Positions 33,702-42,555 are shown, numbered from the stretch's first letter. The stretch: 64,000 nucleotides of DNA from an uncultured Alphaproteobacteria bacterium (GCA_934216505.1 CAKQBW010000005.1:3104-67103); one strand, 5' to 3'. The notes: generated from the sequence alone by a model not told the origin. Made by a program: numbers and translations.

Positions 33702-34733
33702 ATGTATAAAGAAAAAGAATCAGGACGTTCTATGGTGGAAATGCTGGGCGTTTTAGCGATTATTGGGGTATTGAGCGTAGGTGGTATAGCAGGTTATACC
33801 ACCGCTATGAACAAACATCGGGCGAATCAGATTTTGAATGGGGCGTCTGTGCGGGCCATCGTAATTTCCACGCAAATCCAAAGAGGCTCTGCGGCACCGA
33901 CACTGGGCGAATTTACAGACAACGAAGTTGGCGGGGCGAAATTTGGGACAAAGGTTCAAAACACAGCGGGAACAGGCGATTGGAATAAAGACACCGACAA
34001 GCGTTTTAGTTTGACCTTGGAAAATGTCCCAGCTGAAGTTTGCGCCCAAATGAAAGCCATGAAAGGAAAAAATGGGATTATCCGAAAGATTGATGACGGT
34101 TGCACGACCATCACCTATAACAACGACCTATCGCCTAACGACCCTGCGCCGTCAGGGCCAACTTGCCCCGCAGGAACTTCTGAAGACGGGGCGGGTGGTT
34201 TTGCCAAAAATGTGGATACAATCCAATGCTATTGTAATGGGGAAAGTGAAAAATGGTCAGGCTCGGCGTGCGATGGGACTTTATCTAACGACAAGTGCAC
34301 GGACAACACCGATTGTAAAAAAGGGAGGTATTGCAATTACTATGATGCTGGCTTTACCACCCTACGTTCAGGTAGTTGCGAAAATGGTCCAGATGCAGGG
34401 TCTGGTCTTTGCGCAGTGATTGATAAAGACGCTGGAACCAACGATTATGGTTTTACTTTGAGTGCGGATGCTATGGATTGGTTTAGTGCGGAAAAGTTCT
34501 GTGAGGCGTTGAATAAAACGATGGTAAGTTTAGAAGATACCGATTGCACAACAAGCAGTTGTGATTGGAGTAAAACAGCAACAGGGAACCTGTCCCGTAC
34601 TTTTTGGTGGACAAGAAACCTAGTTGAAGAAAACAATTCTAATTCTTGTAGTGCATACATTGTATTTGGTGCTAAAGACCCTGTTTACAGAACTCCTTCC
34701 CGTGATAAGCCAAATAAGGCCCTGTGTCGGTAG
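33702..34733 (+). CDS. Prepilin-like protein with Cys-rich and C-type-lectin-like C-terminus (paralogue)
   Basis: 343 residues, ATG after GAGGAGGAA. Prepilin signal ESG|RSMVEMLGVLAIIG with Glu at mature position 5. Residues 33-150 nearly match the protein at 3781-4803 (NKHRANQILNGASVRAIV, TLGEFTDNEVGGAKFGT, C114/C134 pair). Residues ~155-225 are Cys-rich but differ in sequence. Residues ~250-343 are lectin-like: AMDWFSAEKFCEALNKTMV, RTFWWTR, SCSAYIVFG, and terminal ALCR. The half-and-half conservation suggests a conserved export/assembly part carrying exchangeable binding heads. Confidence 0.8.
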   Translation: MYKEKESGRSMVEMLGVLAIIGVLSVGGIAGYTTAMNKHRANQILNGASVRAIVISTQIQRGSAAPTLGEFTDNEVGGAKFGTKVQNTAGTGDWNKDTDKRFSLTLENVPAEVCAQMKAMKGKNGIIRKIDDGCTTITYNNDLSPNDPAPSGPTCPAGTSEDGAGGFAKNVDTIQCYCNGESEKWSGSACDGTLSNDKCTDNTDCKKGRYCNYYDAGFTTLRSGSCENGPDAGSGLCAVIDKDAGTNDYGFTLSADAMDWFSAEKFCEALNKTMVSLEDTDCTTSSCDWSKTATGNLSRTFWWTRNLVEENNSNSCSAYIVFGAKDPVYRTPSRDKPNKALCR

Positions 34734-34779
34734 GGGATTGTCATTCTGAGGGAGGGGCAGGAACGTCCCCCTCGGAACT

Positions 34780-36123
34780 TTACACAGTGCGGGCGGGGAA
34801 ATAATGCTGAGCGGGAATATTCTTTATCGCTCGCCCACAATAACGCACCCCCTCTTGGCACTTGCCTGACTTAAGGCACGGAGGCGCCAAACAAGCCAAA
34901 ACTTCAGGCCGATGAATTTGATTTTCCAAAAATTTCCTGAGTTGGGCGGAAGTATGATAAATTTCCTCTTGCGCACACCAACAAGTCCGCTTTCCTTGTT
35001 CATGAAACAACGCATTCATATCATAGGTCTTTTGAGTCACCACCATCGCTCCATAGGGGGCAACGGTCGTGGCCAAACTATCGCCCTCTTCGGCCCGTAA
35101 ATCCAACCATTGTTGCATAAACTCTTTGGCCTGAAGTTCCAAATGCGCCTGCTTTAAAAGAGGAGGCAAATAAAATTGCCCTGTGAAAAGGGGCTGACCC
35201 CTTTTTACCGACCGATGCCGTTGGTCTTGGCCATAGGTAGCGCAAGAAATAATGACCTCTGTTTGAATCAATTGTTGTGTATTATTCATTGTATCAGGAT
35301 CAAAAGGAAGAGTATCCAAACTATCCACACTGGTCGGAGGGACAATTTCTTTTTCGTTCAAAAAAGTATGGGTGAGCAAAACAGTGGGACGCTCTACCAC
35401 ATGGGCTTTGTGGGGCGTAAAAGTCGGCGCCCAATCACGTTTATTTTGTTTTTCTTTATCAAACATATACGCCAATTCTGGGTGTTGTTTTAACACTTCA
35501 TCAACCATTTTTTGGGTCAAAAGACGCATTTCAGGGCTGTGGGCTGTCCGATACAGAGCCATCAAAGCGGACACATCAATCGTGTAATCCATCGCCGTTG
35601 GGGCACACTGAGAAATAAACATACGCAACTGTTCTTGCGCAAATTTCGGGGCATTTTGTTGAATATACTTTTCATTCGCAAAAGGCCGTTCTTTTTGAAT
35701 TGCTTGCTTGGCTAATTCTGTTAAATGGGGCAAATTGTCCCGATAAATCTGACACCCTTTTTGAATCCACGCCATCACCTTGGTCAAATCTTTATCAGGA
35801 TACAACTCACGCAAAGAGGCTTCTATCGCCCGAAAATCAGGGGCATCATACATTTTGGAAAAGCGTCCAGAACGTTGGTCTGTGTTATAAAAAGGGCTGG
35901 ACAAATGCAACCCAAACACCGCCAAAGACACAGGGATATCTTTTAAATGAAAAGTAAAATAACTGTGCTCTAAAGTGCTGTGATGACCTGTTTCCACCAA
36001 ACGGGCTTTGACATCAATTTTCTTGTCCAACAAAGAATCGTCCGTGGTATAGCAAACACGGGCCGCATGGCTGGCCGCTGTTTCGGGGTCTTTTTTCATT
36101 TCATTATACAGTTCTACTTGCAT
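34780..36123 (-). CDS. Two-domain ThyX-like thymidylate synthase
   Basis: 447 residues, about twice the usual ThyX length. The first half has TGHHSTLEHSYFTFHL and DQRSGRFSKM; the second half has ISCATYGQDQRHRSVKRGQP and QFYLPP. Both resemble ThyX cores, the flavin-dependent enzymes making dTMP from dUMP with methylenetetrahydrofolate and NADPH. The classic RHRxxSxNxxSxRY motif is not intact in either half, so activity may require both halves or be altered. Its start overlaps the ELM1-like gene by ten bases, placing it last in a three-gene operon. Confidence 0.75.
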   Translation of the reverse strand: MQVELYNEMKKDPETAASHAARVCYTTDDSLLDKKIDVKARLVETGHHSTLEHSYFTFHLKDIPVSLAVFGLHLSSPFYNTDQRSGRFSKMYDAPDFRAIEASLRELYPDKDLTKVMAWIQKGCQIYRDNLPHLTELAKQAIQKERPFANEKYIQQNAPKFAQEQLRMFISQCAPTAMDYTIDVSALMALYRTAHSPEMRLLTQKMVDEVLKQHPELAYMFDKEKQNKRDWAPTFTPHKAHVVERPTVLLTHTFLNEKEIVPPTSVDSLDTLPFDPDTMNNTQQLIQTEVIISCATYGQDQRHRSVKRGQPLFTGQFYLPPLLKQAHLELQAKEFMQQWLDLRAEEGDSLATTVAPYGAMVVTQKTYDMNALFHEQGKRTCWCAQEEIYHTSAQLRKFLENQIHRPEVLACLAPPCLKSGKCQEGVRYCGRAIKNIPAQHYFPARTV

Positions 36124-37064
36124 TTTAAAAACTCCTTTTTTATTTTTTCGGCAATTTCAGGGGCGGGATTAAGCGGATGCACAGCCACCACTTCTTTTTT
36201 TCCAAAGGGTGTTGCATAGCCCGCCTGATAAAGGGTCTGATGAAAACGCCTGTGCTTTTCACCAATCATTTCTTTGGGGGCAAAAACAAACACAGGGACC
36301 CCGACCGCACAACATTCCGAACACATGGACATAGAATCCCCCGTCACAATAATTTTATCCGCCCAACTCAACAAGCCAAAATAGGGATTTTCCCCTTGAT
36401 CCCCAAAGGTATAAAAGAATTTAGGTTCAGGTAATTCCTTTTTTAAAAAAGCCGTGATTTCTTTGGGCGTCCGCCGAGAAGTCGTCATCAATAAAGAAGC
36501 CGCCTTGAGTGCTTTTATTCCTGAAACAAGTTGAGCCGCCGCCGCTTCGGTAAAAGGGTGGTCTTTCGTTGCCCCACCCACAATAACCGCCAACCGCTGA
36601 GACGGATAAGGGGACAATACTTTTTGCCAATGTTTTTTTTCTGTCTTTAATTTTTCGGGGGTAATCCGATGGGGCGTCCCCACCACCTGCATCACATTTG
36701 GGGATTTTCCCGTATATTGATCATGTTGGGGTAAAACCAATAAATCGGCTTTCTTTTGCGACCAAAAACCCGCATTCATCAATTGCACAATCTTTGTTTT
36801 CCCGTGCGATAACTTTTTGATTTTCCACGCCACAGGAAAAGAACGGCGTCCCGCACTTAAAACAACCTCAGGCCACGGCGCCACCAACTTTTGCCGAGAC
36901 GCTTTATCAATCCCCATAAAACTGGCTCCTTGAATCAAATTGGGGCATTTCACCCATTTGGTATAGCGAATATCTTTGCGCTCATAGGGTAACCCTAAAG
37001 CCTCAGCAACCCCCAAAAGTTGATTGACATTCCCCGCCCGATCATCGGCCAAAACCCAAATCAT
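36114..37064 (-). CDS. ELM1 / mitochondrial-fission-type family protein
   Basis: 316 residues. Pattern of the Mito_fiss_Elm1 family (COG3660), common in alphaproteobacteria: WVLADDRAGNVNQLLGVAEALG at the start, VVLSAGRRSFPVA, VVGTPHRITPEKL, LAVIVGGATKDHPF, LMTTSRRTP, and IIVTGDSMSMCSECCAVG. The fold is GT-B-like, and a glycan role is often suspected, but no activity is established. It follows the lipoprotein gene by two bases and overlaps thyX. Confidence 0.85.
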   Translation of the reverse strand: MIWVLADDRAGNVNQLLGVAEALGLPYERKDIRYTKWVKCPNLIQGASFMGIDKASRQKLVAPWPEVVLSAGRRSFPVAWKIKKLSHGKTKIVQLMNAGFWSQKKADLLVLPQHDQYTGKSPNVMQVVGTPHRITPEKLKTEKKHWQKVLSPYPSQRLAVIVGGATKDHPFTEAAAAQLVSGIKALKAASLLMTTSRRTPKEITAFLKKELPEPKFFYTFGDQGENPYFGLLSWADKIIVTGDSMSMCSECCAVGVPVFVFAPKEMIGEKHRRFHQTLYQAGYATPFGKKEVVAVHPLNPAPEIAEKIKKEFLKCK

Positions 37065-37066
37065 TT

Positions 37067-37441
37067 CTATCCTTTCACCACCACTTCCTGCGTGGCGGCT
37101 TTCTTTTGCAATTGACGAATTCCCCTTTGGACAACCTTGTCCGATTGTTCTTTAGAAATCTTTTGCGCACACACAGGCGTTTGAAAATACTGACACGGGC
37201 GCGCCACATATGCCACATTCGTGGCTTTATCTTGGACCACCGCCGTGCGTACTTGAGTATCCATTCGTTCTTTTTCCACATACACCACCAATGGCGCCCC
37301 AGGGTTTTCAATGCGATACCAACTGGACAAAACATACGGGGAAACCGTCAGTGTTTGAAAACGAAAGTCCGCTTTATCCAAAGGATTTTGATAAGCACAC
37401 CCCGATAACATAAGAAAAACCAATCCAACATATTTTTTCAT
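37067..37441 (-). CDS. Lipoprotein (124 residues), probably leaderless mRNA
   Basis: The ATG at 37441 starts MKKYVGLVFLMLSGC, a lipoprotein signal with lipobox LSGC (Cys15). The mature part is mixed alpha/beta, with VVVYVEKERMDTQ-like strands and a basic C-terminus. No family recognised. It is the first gene of an operon with the ELM1-like and ThyX-like genes. A near-consensus promoter places the transcription start at or within a few bases of this ATG, and no ribosome-binding site is present. Confidence 0.65.
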   Translation of the reverse strand: MKKYVGLVFLMLSGCAYQNPLDKADFRFQTLTVSPYVLSSWYRIENPGAPLVVYVEKERMDTQVRTAVVQDKATNVAYVARPCQYFQTPVCAQKISKEQSDKVVQRGIRQLQKKAATQEVVVKG

Positions 37442-37448
37442 GATTTTT

Positions 37449-37477
37449 ATTATAGCAAACCAAAGGTGAATTGACAA
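37449..37477 (-). promoter_or_regulatory. Promoter giving an apparently leaderless transcript
   Basis: Minus strand: -35 TTGTCA (37477-37472), 17-base spacer, -10 TATAAT (37454-37449), then seven bases to the ATG at 37441. Confidence 0.65.
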
Positions 37478-37523
37478 GGAAAAAAATACTTCCTTTTTTA
37501 TAAAAGAAAGGGGGTGAGGAAAA

Positions 37524-37592
37524 ATGGCTGAGAAAAAAAATTGCGGCTGTGGCTGCGGTTGTGGGACAGGCAAAAAAGGTCCTAAAAAATAA
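37524..37592 (+). CDS. Tiny Cys-Gly-rich peptide (22 residues)
   Basis: ATG at 37524 follows GGGGGTGAGG with a four-base gap. The whole product is MAEKKNCGCGCGCGTGKKG followed by PKK. Four Cys alternate with Gly in a CGCGCGCG core between basic ends, a pattern suited to metal binding, and resembling the N-terminal Cys cluster of the DsbA-like protein at 42607-43422. A GGGGCAC/GTGCCCC hairpin follows. It is divergent from the lipoprotein operon. The ribosome-binding site supports expression, but such a short frame needs proof. Confidence 0.5.
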   Translation: MAEKKNCGCGCGCGTGKKGPKK

Positions 37593-37601
37593 AAACAACG
37601 G

Positions 37602-37626
37602 GGCACTCGTATCAGGGTGCCCCTCA
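37602..37626. terminator. Hairpin after tiny Cys-Gly gene
   Basis: GGGGCAC ... GTGCCCC stem with an A-rich right flank and, on the minus strand, a T-rich tail. It ends one or both converging transcripts. Confidence 0.5.
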
Positions 37627-37629
37627 ATA

Positions 37630-37660
37630 AAAAAATACCCCACCAGTCAGCGGGGCATTT
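37630..37660 (-). terminator. Terminator of rpmG
   Basis: On the minus strand a GCCCCGCTGACTGGTGGGG hairpin is followed by T-rich TATTTTTTTA. Confidence 0.65.
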
Positions 37661-37664
37661 TAAA

Positions 37665-37826
37665 TTATTTAATCTTCTTTTCCACAAACTCTTCGTGTTT
37701 GCGTGTCTTGGGATTATATTTACGGCGTTTAATTTTTTCCGTATGAGTTCTGGGATTTTTTTTGGCCGTATAGAAATAACCCTCTGGACCCTCTAATTTA
37801 ATTTTAATTGCAACTTTTTTTGCCAT
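37665..37826 (-). CDS. rpmG: 50S ribosomal protein L33
   Basis: 53 residues, ATG after GAAAGG. MAKKVAIKIKLEGPEGYFYT, then TAKKNPRTHTEKIKRRKYNP and a C-terminal HEEFVEKKIK: the standard L33 pattern of the Cys-free type. It is a single gene with its own terminator. Confidence 0.93.
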   Translation of the reverse strand: MAKKVAIKIKLEGPEGYFYTAKKNPRTHTEKIKRRKYNPKTRKHEEFVEKKIK

Positions 37827-37898
37827 AGTCTTTACCTTTCAAAAAATAGGATAGCCAAAATTATAACTACTTTTTTTATAAAAGTCAAGAAAAAACTT

Positions 37899-38537
37899 TT
37901 ACTCACTTTCCAAGTGTTTTTTAAAATTTTTTAAATCTGCCCACGCCTGCGCCCTCAGGTTTGGATTTTTCATCAAAGCAACCGCCGAAAAAGTCGCATA
38001 CACAGGGTAATCTTTATAGGTACAATGTCCCGCACGTAAAGCGGACAGGGTCTTTCCCTTTATCAACGAACGTACCGTTTCCGCCCCCAATACCAACAGA
38101 TAGGTGGGACGCACCCGTGCCAAACATTTATCCAAAATTTCAAGACCTTCACTGACTTCTACCGCCGTCAGCAACCGATTTCCAGGGGGGCGCCACGGAC
38201 TTAAATAGGTTAAATAGGTATTTTTTTCCAAATCCAAACCGATGGAGGCCAACATCTGGCGTGTTTTTTCCCCCTCAGGTCCCGCCAAATAAGTCCCCGT
38301 TCTATCCTCCATGGCATTGGGCGCATTTAAAAGGCACAACACTTTGGCAGGCACCACCCCTGTTCCCAACAAAGTATGCGTGGCCGTTTTACTTAAAGCA
38401 GATTTAGAGGTCCGTTGAATTTCCTTTTGAGGAACAGGTTTTTCCTTGGACTTTTGGCAAAAAACATTTTTTGTTTCCCCACAAAAACCATCTATCCCTA
38501 TCTGCTTAAACCAAAATAATTTTTGAAAAATTGTCAT
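37899..38537 (-). CDS. Family 4-like uracil-DNA glycosylase
   Basis: 212 residues. The core shows LLNAPNAMEDRTGTYLAGPEG, then TRQMLASIGLDLEKNTYLTY, SPWRPPGNR and YLLVLGAETVRSLI, matching the GEAPGxxEDxxGxPFxG and CRPPGNR motifs of bacterial type 4 UDGs. The Fe-S Cys before RPPGNR is Trp here, and no CxxC pair is seen at the N-terminus, so the cluster is probably absent, as in some alphaproteobacterial relatives. It removes uracil from DNA for base-excision repair. It is transcribed divergently from the TPR-protein gene. Confidence 0.75.
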   Translation of the reverse strand: MTIFQKLFWFKQIGIDGFCGETKNVFCQKSKEKPVPQKEIQRTSKSALSKTATHTLLGTGVVPAKVLCLLNAPNAMEDRTGTYLAGPEGEKTRQMLASIGLDLEKNTYLTYLSPWRPPGNRLLTAVEVSEGLEILDKCLARVRPTYLLVLGAETVRSLIKGKTLSALRAGHCTYKDYPVYATFSAVALMKNPNLRAQAWADLKNFKKHLESE

Positions 38538-38599
38538 TTTTACTTGCTCTTTTTACAAAAGAAAGATACCATATTTTCATAAAAAAGGAAAGAAAAATT

Positions 38600-40279
38600 A
38601 TGAAAAAAAGATTGTGGTTTTATACAACATTTTTTATCTGTGTCGTTCTTTTATATGCAGGGGGCAGGTTTTATGTCGCCCGCCAAGAAAAAGAAGAATG
38701 GGAAAACCTGTGGAAAACCAACCGTTCTTTACCAGAAGATTTAGATGTACATGCCTATCTGTCAGGCAACTTTGCCCGCCAAACAGGCAAAGCTGATGTC
38801 GCTCTCAAGGCCTATTTAAACGCTTTGAAAAAAGACCCCAACAACCAAAGCCTGAGACAGGAAATTTACCTTTTGGCTATGATTCAAGGACAGGCCCCGC
38901 TCTTTTTACCTTATTTGGACAAATTTACCCCTCAGGCGAAGGCAGAAATGATGGCAGATTATGTGCAAGTGGCCCATCTGATTCAACAAGGAAAAACGCA
39001 ACAAGCCGTCAAAGTCCTTACCTATAAAAAAACACACCCAATTGACAAACTCTTGGTTCCCCTGATTAAAAGTTGGATTTATGCCAAAGAAGGACAACGC
39101 CCGCAAGCCTTTCAGATTTTAAATGAATTAGATGAAAAAAAATTCGCCTTTGCTAAAGGTTATCAAACTTTTTTGTTGGGGGCCTATTTTAACGACTCGT
39201 CTGCCATTGAAAAGGGGATTCAACAAATGCAAGGAAAACGGTTGCCCGCTGTTGGCTTTTTTCCTTTGATGAAAAAGTATGTCGCCCCGAATGCCGATTT
39301 ATTTCAACAATACGAAAAGATGGTCAAAAACTATCCCGTCACCGCTGATTTAATTCAATTTATGGGACGGCAAAATTTAACTTTTGACACAGGACTGGCC
39401 GAAATTTTTTACTTTGTTTCCGCCGATGAAGGCAACAATTTATTGGATAAAAAAGAGGCCTTGTTCCTCAATAGTGTCGCCTTGCTTTTGGATCCCCATA
39501 AAACACTGGCCTTGATTTGGGGGGCTGAATTGACACAGGCGTTAAACCTCCCCCAAGTGAGTTTGTTGTATTATGCCCACCTGCCCCAAAAAAATGCGAC
39601 CCTTTTGTTTAAACAAGCCCACTTAATGACTTTGGTCAATCAATCCGATAAGGCCATGGAAATTTTAACAAGCCTTAAAACAACCAATCAAGACAATGTG
39701 CCTCTACTGACTTTAATGGCCCAAATATACACCGAAAAACATCAAGAACACGAAGCATTAAAACTTTACGATTTAATCTTAAATCAATACGCCCAAAAAC
39801 TAGACAACAAAAATTTGGCTAAAACGCACTTGATGCGGGCCAACATCAATTATAATTTAGGGCGGACAGACGACTTGATTTTGGATTTAGAAAAAGCCTA
39901 TATCCTGATGCCCGATGATGCCATGATTCAAAATGATTTAGGGTATAATAAACTTTTACAAGGTCAAACAGACGAAGGATTTGAATTGGTTCAACAGGCG
40001 TATCAAAAAAATCCCAAAAGCCCTTATATTTTGGATAGCCTCGCCTTTGCCTATAGTCAAAAAAATCAATTTTTGGTCGCCCTGCCCTTTGCCGAAAGGG
40101 CCTTAGAACTGATGCCTCAAAGCGCCCTCATCAATATGCATTTAGGGGACATCTATCAAGCCTTAGGACGCAAAAGAGAAGCCCAATTTCAATACAAAAA
40201 AGCCTTGGATTTAAAGACAGACCTTACGCCTGAAATGGAAAAAACTCTGGCACAAAAATCCCAATTTAAAAGAAATTAA
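38600..40279 (+). CDS. Membrane-anchored TPR-repeat protein
   Basis: 559 residues from ATG 38600 (AAAAGGAAAG before it). An N-terminal membrane anchor (residues 4-27) is followed by many TPR-like helix pairs, clearest near residues 50-80 (ADVALKAYLNALKKDPNN) and 440-545 (YNLGRTDDLILDLEKAYILM, ALPFAERALELMP). TPR proteins act as scaffolds; here the domain faces the periplasm. Its 3' end overlaps the convergent Sel1-repeat gene by 14 bases. Confidence 0.75.
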   Translation: MKKRLWFYTTFFICVVLLYAGGRFYVARQEKEEWENLWKTNRSLPEDLDVHAYLSGNFARQTGKADVALKAYLNALKKDPNNQSLRQEIYLLAMIQGQAPLFLPYLDKFTPQAKAEMMADYVQVAHLIQQGKTQQAVKVLTYKKTHPIDKLLVPLIKSWIYAKEGQRPQAFQILNELDEKKFAFAKGYQTFLLGAYFNDSSAIEKGIQQMQGKRLPAVGFFPLMKKYVAPNADLFQQYEKMVKNYPVTADLIQFMGRQNLTFDTGLAEIFYFVSADEGNNLLDKKEALFLNSVALLLDPHKTLALIWGAELTQALNLPQVSLLYYAHLPQKNATLLFKQAHLMTLVNQSDKAMEILTSLKTTNQDNVPLLTLMAQIYTEKHQEHEALKLYDLILNQYAQKLDNKNLAKTHLMRANINYNLGRTDDLILDLEKAYILMPDDAMIQNDLGYNKLLQGQTDEGFELVQQAYQKNPKSPYILDSLAFAYSQKNQFLVALPFAERALELMPQSALINMHLGDIYQALGRKREAQFQYKKALDLKTDLTPEMEKTLAQKSQFKRN

Positions 40280-41627
40280 ATCCTCCGCCAGAAGAATTTA
40301 CTTTCAGGGTATTCTTTCCGTCTTTGGAAAGGGTCGCAATGGCTTTATCCAACTCCTCCTGTGTTGTTTTGGATAAGATGGTTGAAATCGCCCGTTGCGC
40401 CAAAGTATTCAAAACGGGGTCTTGATTTTCTTTGACTTTTTGCATCCAAAAATAACATTGCGCCGTATCGGGGGCTGTCCCAATACCTTCACATAACATT
40501 TGGGCCATTTGGTACTGCGCATAAGTATCCCCCGTCTGAGCGCCTTTTTGGTACCATTTAAAGGCCTCAGGGGCATTATTCATGCGATACATCAACAAAT
40601 CCCCAAAATACCCATAGGCATCTTGCTTACCCTCTTTAAAAGCTTGTTCAATGTTGGACACTAATCCCCCCACATTTTCAAAACCAATGGCTTTATCAAT
40701 TTCTGCATTTGTTAAATTATACCGTTCGGGATTACGGGGAATAAAGCCCATTTTTTCAAATAATTCTTGTAAAGAACGGGGGTCATTAAAGCCATTTATC
40801 ACAGGAATCTTTGTATTTTTTTTGACTTCTTTAGACACCGATTTATCCGCCGAAGAGGGTTTCCATTTACTCAAAGCCTGTTGAATAGCGGAGAGTTCTT
40901 TTTTCTTTAACCGCCGCTCTAATTCATCACGTTTTTCGGTGGCCCGTTGTCCCACTTCATCAAAGTTATAGGCGGCAATAATACTGTACCACCCATAGGC
41001 ATCTGCCCGATTTTTATATTGGGGATTGGTCAGGTATAAATCCGCCAACTCAATTTGCGCCAAAACATACCCTTGTTTGGCTGCACGGGTCATCCATGTA
41101 AAACCACTTTTGTAATCCAAAGGAACACCCCGCCCCTCTAAATACATTTCAGCCAACTGATACTGGGCTTTCATGTTCCCCGCCAAAGCCGCAATTAAAT
41201 AATATCCATACGCTTGATTGAGATTAAATTCAGGTTGATTTGGGTCCGAATAAAAAAGCCCCAACTGAAAAGCCGCCTCAGATTCCCCCGCCAAAGTGGC
41301 TGTCTTTAAAGCCGTCAGCCCCGCTTGCGTCTCCCCTGATTCCAACAACAGTTTTCCCATCAAAGCCGTAGCGGGAAAGTAAAAGCCTGAATCCGCCGCC
41401 CGAAAGTAAGAAAGGGCCCGATTTTTATCCTGAACGACCCCCGCCCCATCCAAATACATCTTCCCCAAATAATAGGTGGCAATAGGATTGCCTTCTTCTT
41501 GTAAATAGGTCAATTCCATCAATGCATTGGGATACATCCCGTTGTTATAAGCCAAAATACCATCATTCAATCCCGCCCAACAGGGAAACGACAAACAAGT
41601 CGCCAACAAAAAAATCGTCTTTTTCAT
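40266..41627 (-). CDS. Secreted Sel1-like repeat protein
   Basis: 453 residues. The ATG at 41627 is used because GAAAGGAG precedes it and it begins a signal peptide (MKKTIFLLATCLSFPCWA-G). Sel1-like repeats are frequent: ATYYLGKMYLDGAGVVQDKNRALSYF-type units near residues 50, 155 and 370. Family members mediate periplasmic or host-cell protein contacts. It follows the NlpD-like gene by about 64 bases on the same strand. The last residues are GGGFNFF. Confidence 0.78.
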   Translation of the reverse strand: MKKTIFLLATCLSFPCWAGLNDGILAYNNGMYPNALMELTYLQEEGNPIATYYLGKMYLDGAGVVQDKNRALSYFRAADSGFYFPATALMGKLLLESGETQAGLTALKTATLAGESEAAFQLGLFYSDPNQPEFNLNQAYGYYLIAALAGNMKAQYQLAEMYLEGRGVPLDYKSGFTWMTRAAKQGYVLAQIELADLYLTNPQYKNRADAYGWYSIIAAYNFDEVGQRATEKRDELERRLKKKELSAIQQALSKWKPSSADKSVSKEVKKNTKIPVINGFNDPRSLQELFEKMGFIPRNPERYNLTNAEIDKAIGFENVGGLVSNIEQAFKEGKQDAYGYFGDLLMYRMNNAPEAFKWYQKGAQTGDTYAQYQMAQMLCEGIGTAPDTAQCYFWMQKVKENQDPVLNTLAQRAISTILSKTTQEELDKAIATLSKDGKNTLKVNSSGGGFNFF

Positions 41628-41690
41628 TTCAAGCTCCTTTCGTTTTTCCACCCCAAAACATAGCATAGCCCCCCGCAAAACGCAAGCCTT

Positions 41691-42524
41691 TTATTTTAAA
41701 TAGGTCAGCGGATTAACAGGTTTCGTTTTATAGCGCACTTCAAAGTGTAATTGCGGTGTTTTCACGCCGCCGGATTTTCCCACTGTGGCAATTTTTTGCC
41801 CTGTCTTTAAAACTTGTCCTTTTTTCACCATGACTTTGTCCGCGTGGGCATAAGCGGTAAACCAGCCCCCCTCATGACGCACCAACACCAAATTTCCATA
41901 CCCTTTTAAATCACTTCCTGCATAAGCGACCGTTCCTTTATCGGCCACCAAAATCGGCGTCCCTTTCTTGGCGGCAATGTTGATACCATCGTTATATGAG
42001 CCCCCCTTTGTCGCCCCAAAATTTTGAATCACTTTCCCTTTGACAGGATAGTGAAAACGTTTCTTTTGCGCCGAAACAGGCACCTTTATTTCCTTTTTGT
42101 TGGGCACTTTGGGGGAACTTTTAGCGGCACTTTTTTTCTGGCCCGCCCCTGTTGTCGCTTGAGGAACTTCCTCCGCCGTCCAAGATTGAATTACCAATTT
42201 TTGACCTGGCTTTAAAAGGTAGGGATCTTTTAATTTATTTTGACGCGCCAACTGATTGACCGACATATCAAAGCGGCGGGCGATAGAATACAGGGTATCT
42301 TTATGGCACACCGTATAGGTTTTGGGTTGGGGAATTTTTAACCGTTGGCCCACTTTGATGATATAGGGAGAAGGAATTTTATTTTCCTGAATCAACGCCC
42401 GCACAGGCACTTCATATTTGCGGGAAAGAGAATAAAGAGTATCCCCCCGCCGCACCCGTACCACGGAAGTACAGCCCGATAAAAAAAGCATCACACACAA
42501 GAAAATCAATCCCCGCATAAACAT
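41691..42524 (-). CDS. nlpD: NlpD-like lipoprotein (two LysM, degenerate M23 domain)
   Basis: 277 residues. Lipobox LSGC near residue 18. Two LysM domains (RRGDTLYSLSRKYEVPV and CHKDTLYSIARRFDMSV) bind murein. The C-terminal LytM/M23 domain has YNDGINIAA where an active enzyme has HxGxDIAA, and QLHFEVR where HxH is expected, so the zinc ligands are largely missing. That is typical of NlpD/EnvC, which activate amidases at the division septum rather than cut murein. A Sel1-repeat gene follows. Confidence 0.85.
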   Translation of the reverse strand: MFMRGLIFLCVMLFLSGCTSVVRVRRGDTLYSLSRKYEVPVRALIQENKIPSPYIIKVGQRLKIPQPKTYTVCHKDTLYSIARRFDMSVNQLARQNKLKDPYLLKPGQKLVIQSWTAEEVPQATTGAGQKKSAAKSSPKVPNKKEIKVPVSAQKKRFHYPVKGKVIQNFGATKGGSYNDGINIAAKKGTPILVADKGTVAYAGSDLKGYGNLVLVRHEGGWFTAYAHADKVMVKKGQVLKTGQKIATVGKSGGVKTPQLHFEVRYKTKPVNPLTYLK

Positions 42525-42555
42525 CTATTTAGCACAATTATACAAAAAAAACAAG

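Noticed and set aside
37899..38537. Loss of Fe-S ligands in the uracil-DNA glycosylase as a novelty
   Set aside because: A Trp before RPPGNR is, as far as I recall, shared by other alphaproteobacterial members, so it is probably a known subgroup.
41691..42524. Missing zinc ligands of the NlpD-like M23 domain as an anomaly
   Set aside because: Degenerate LytM domains are the rule in NlpD and EnvC, which act as amidase activators.
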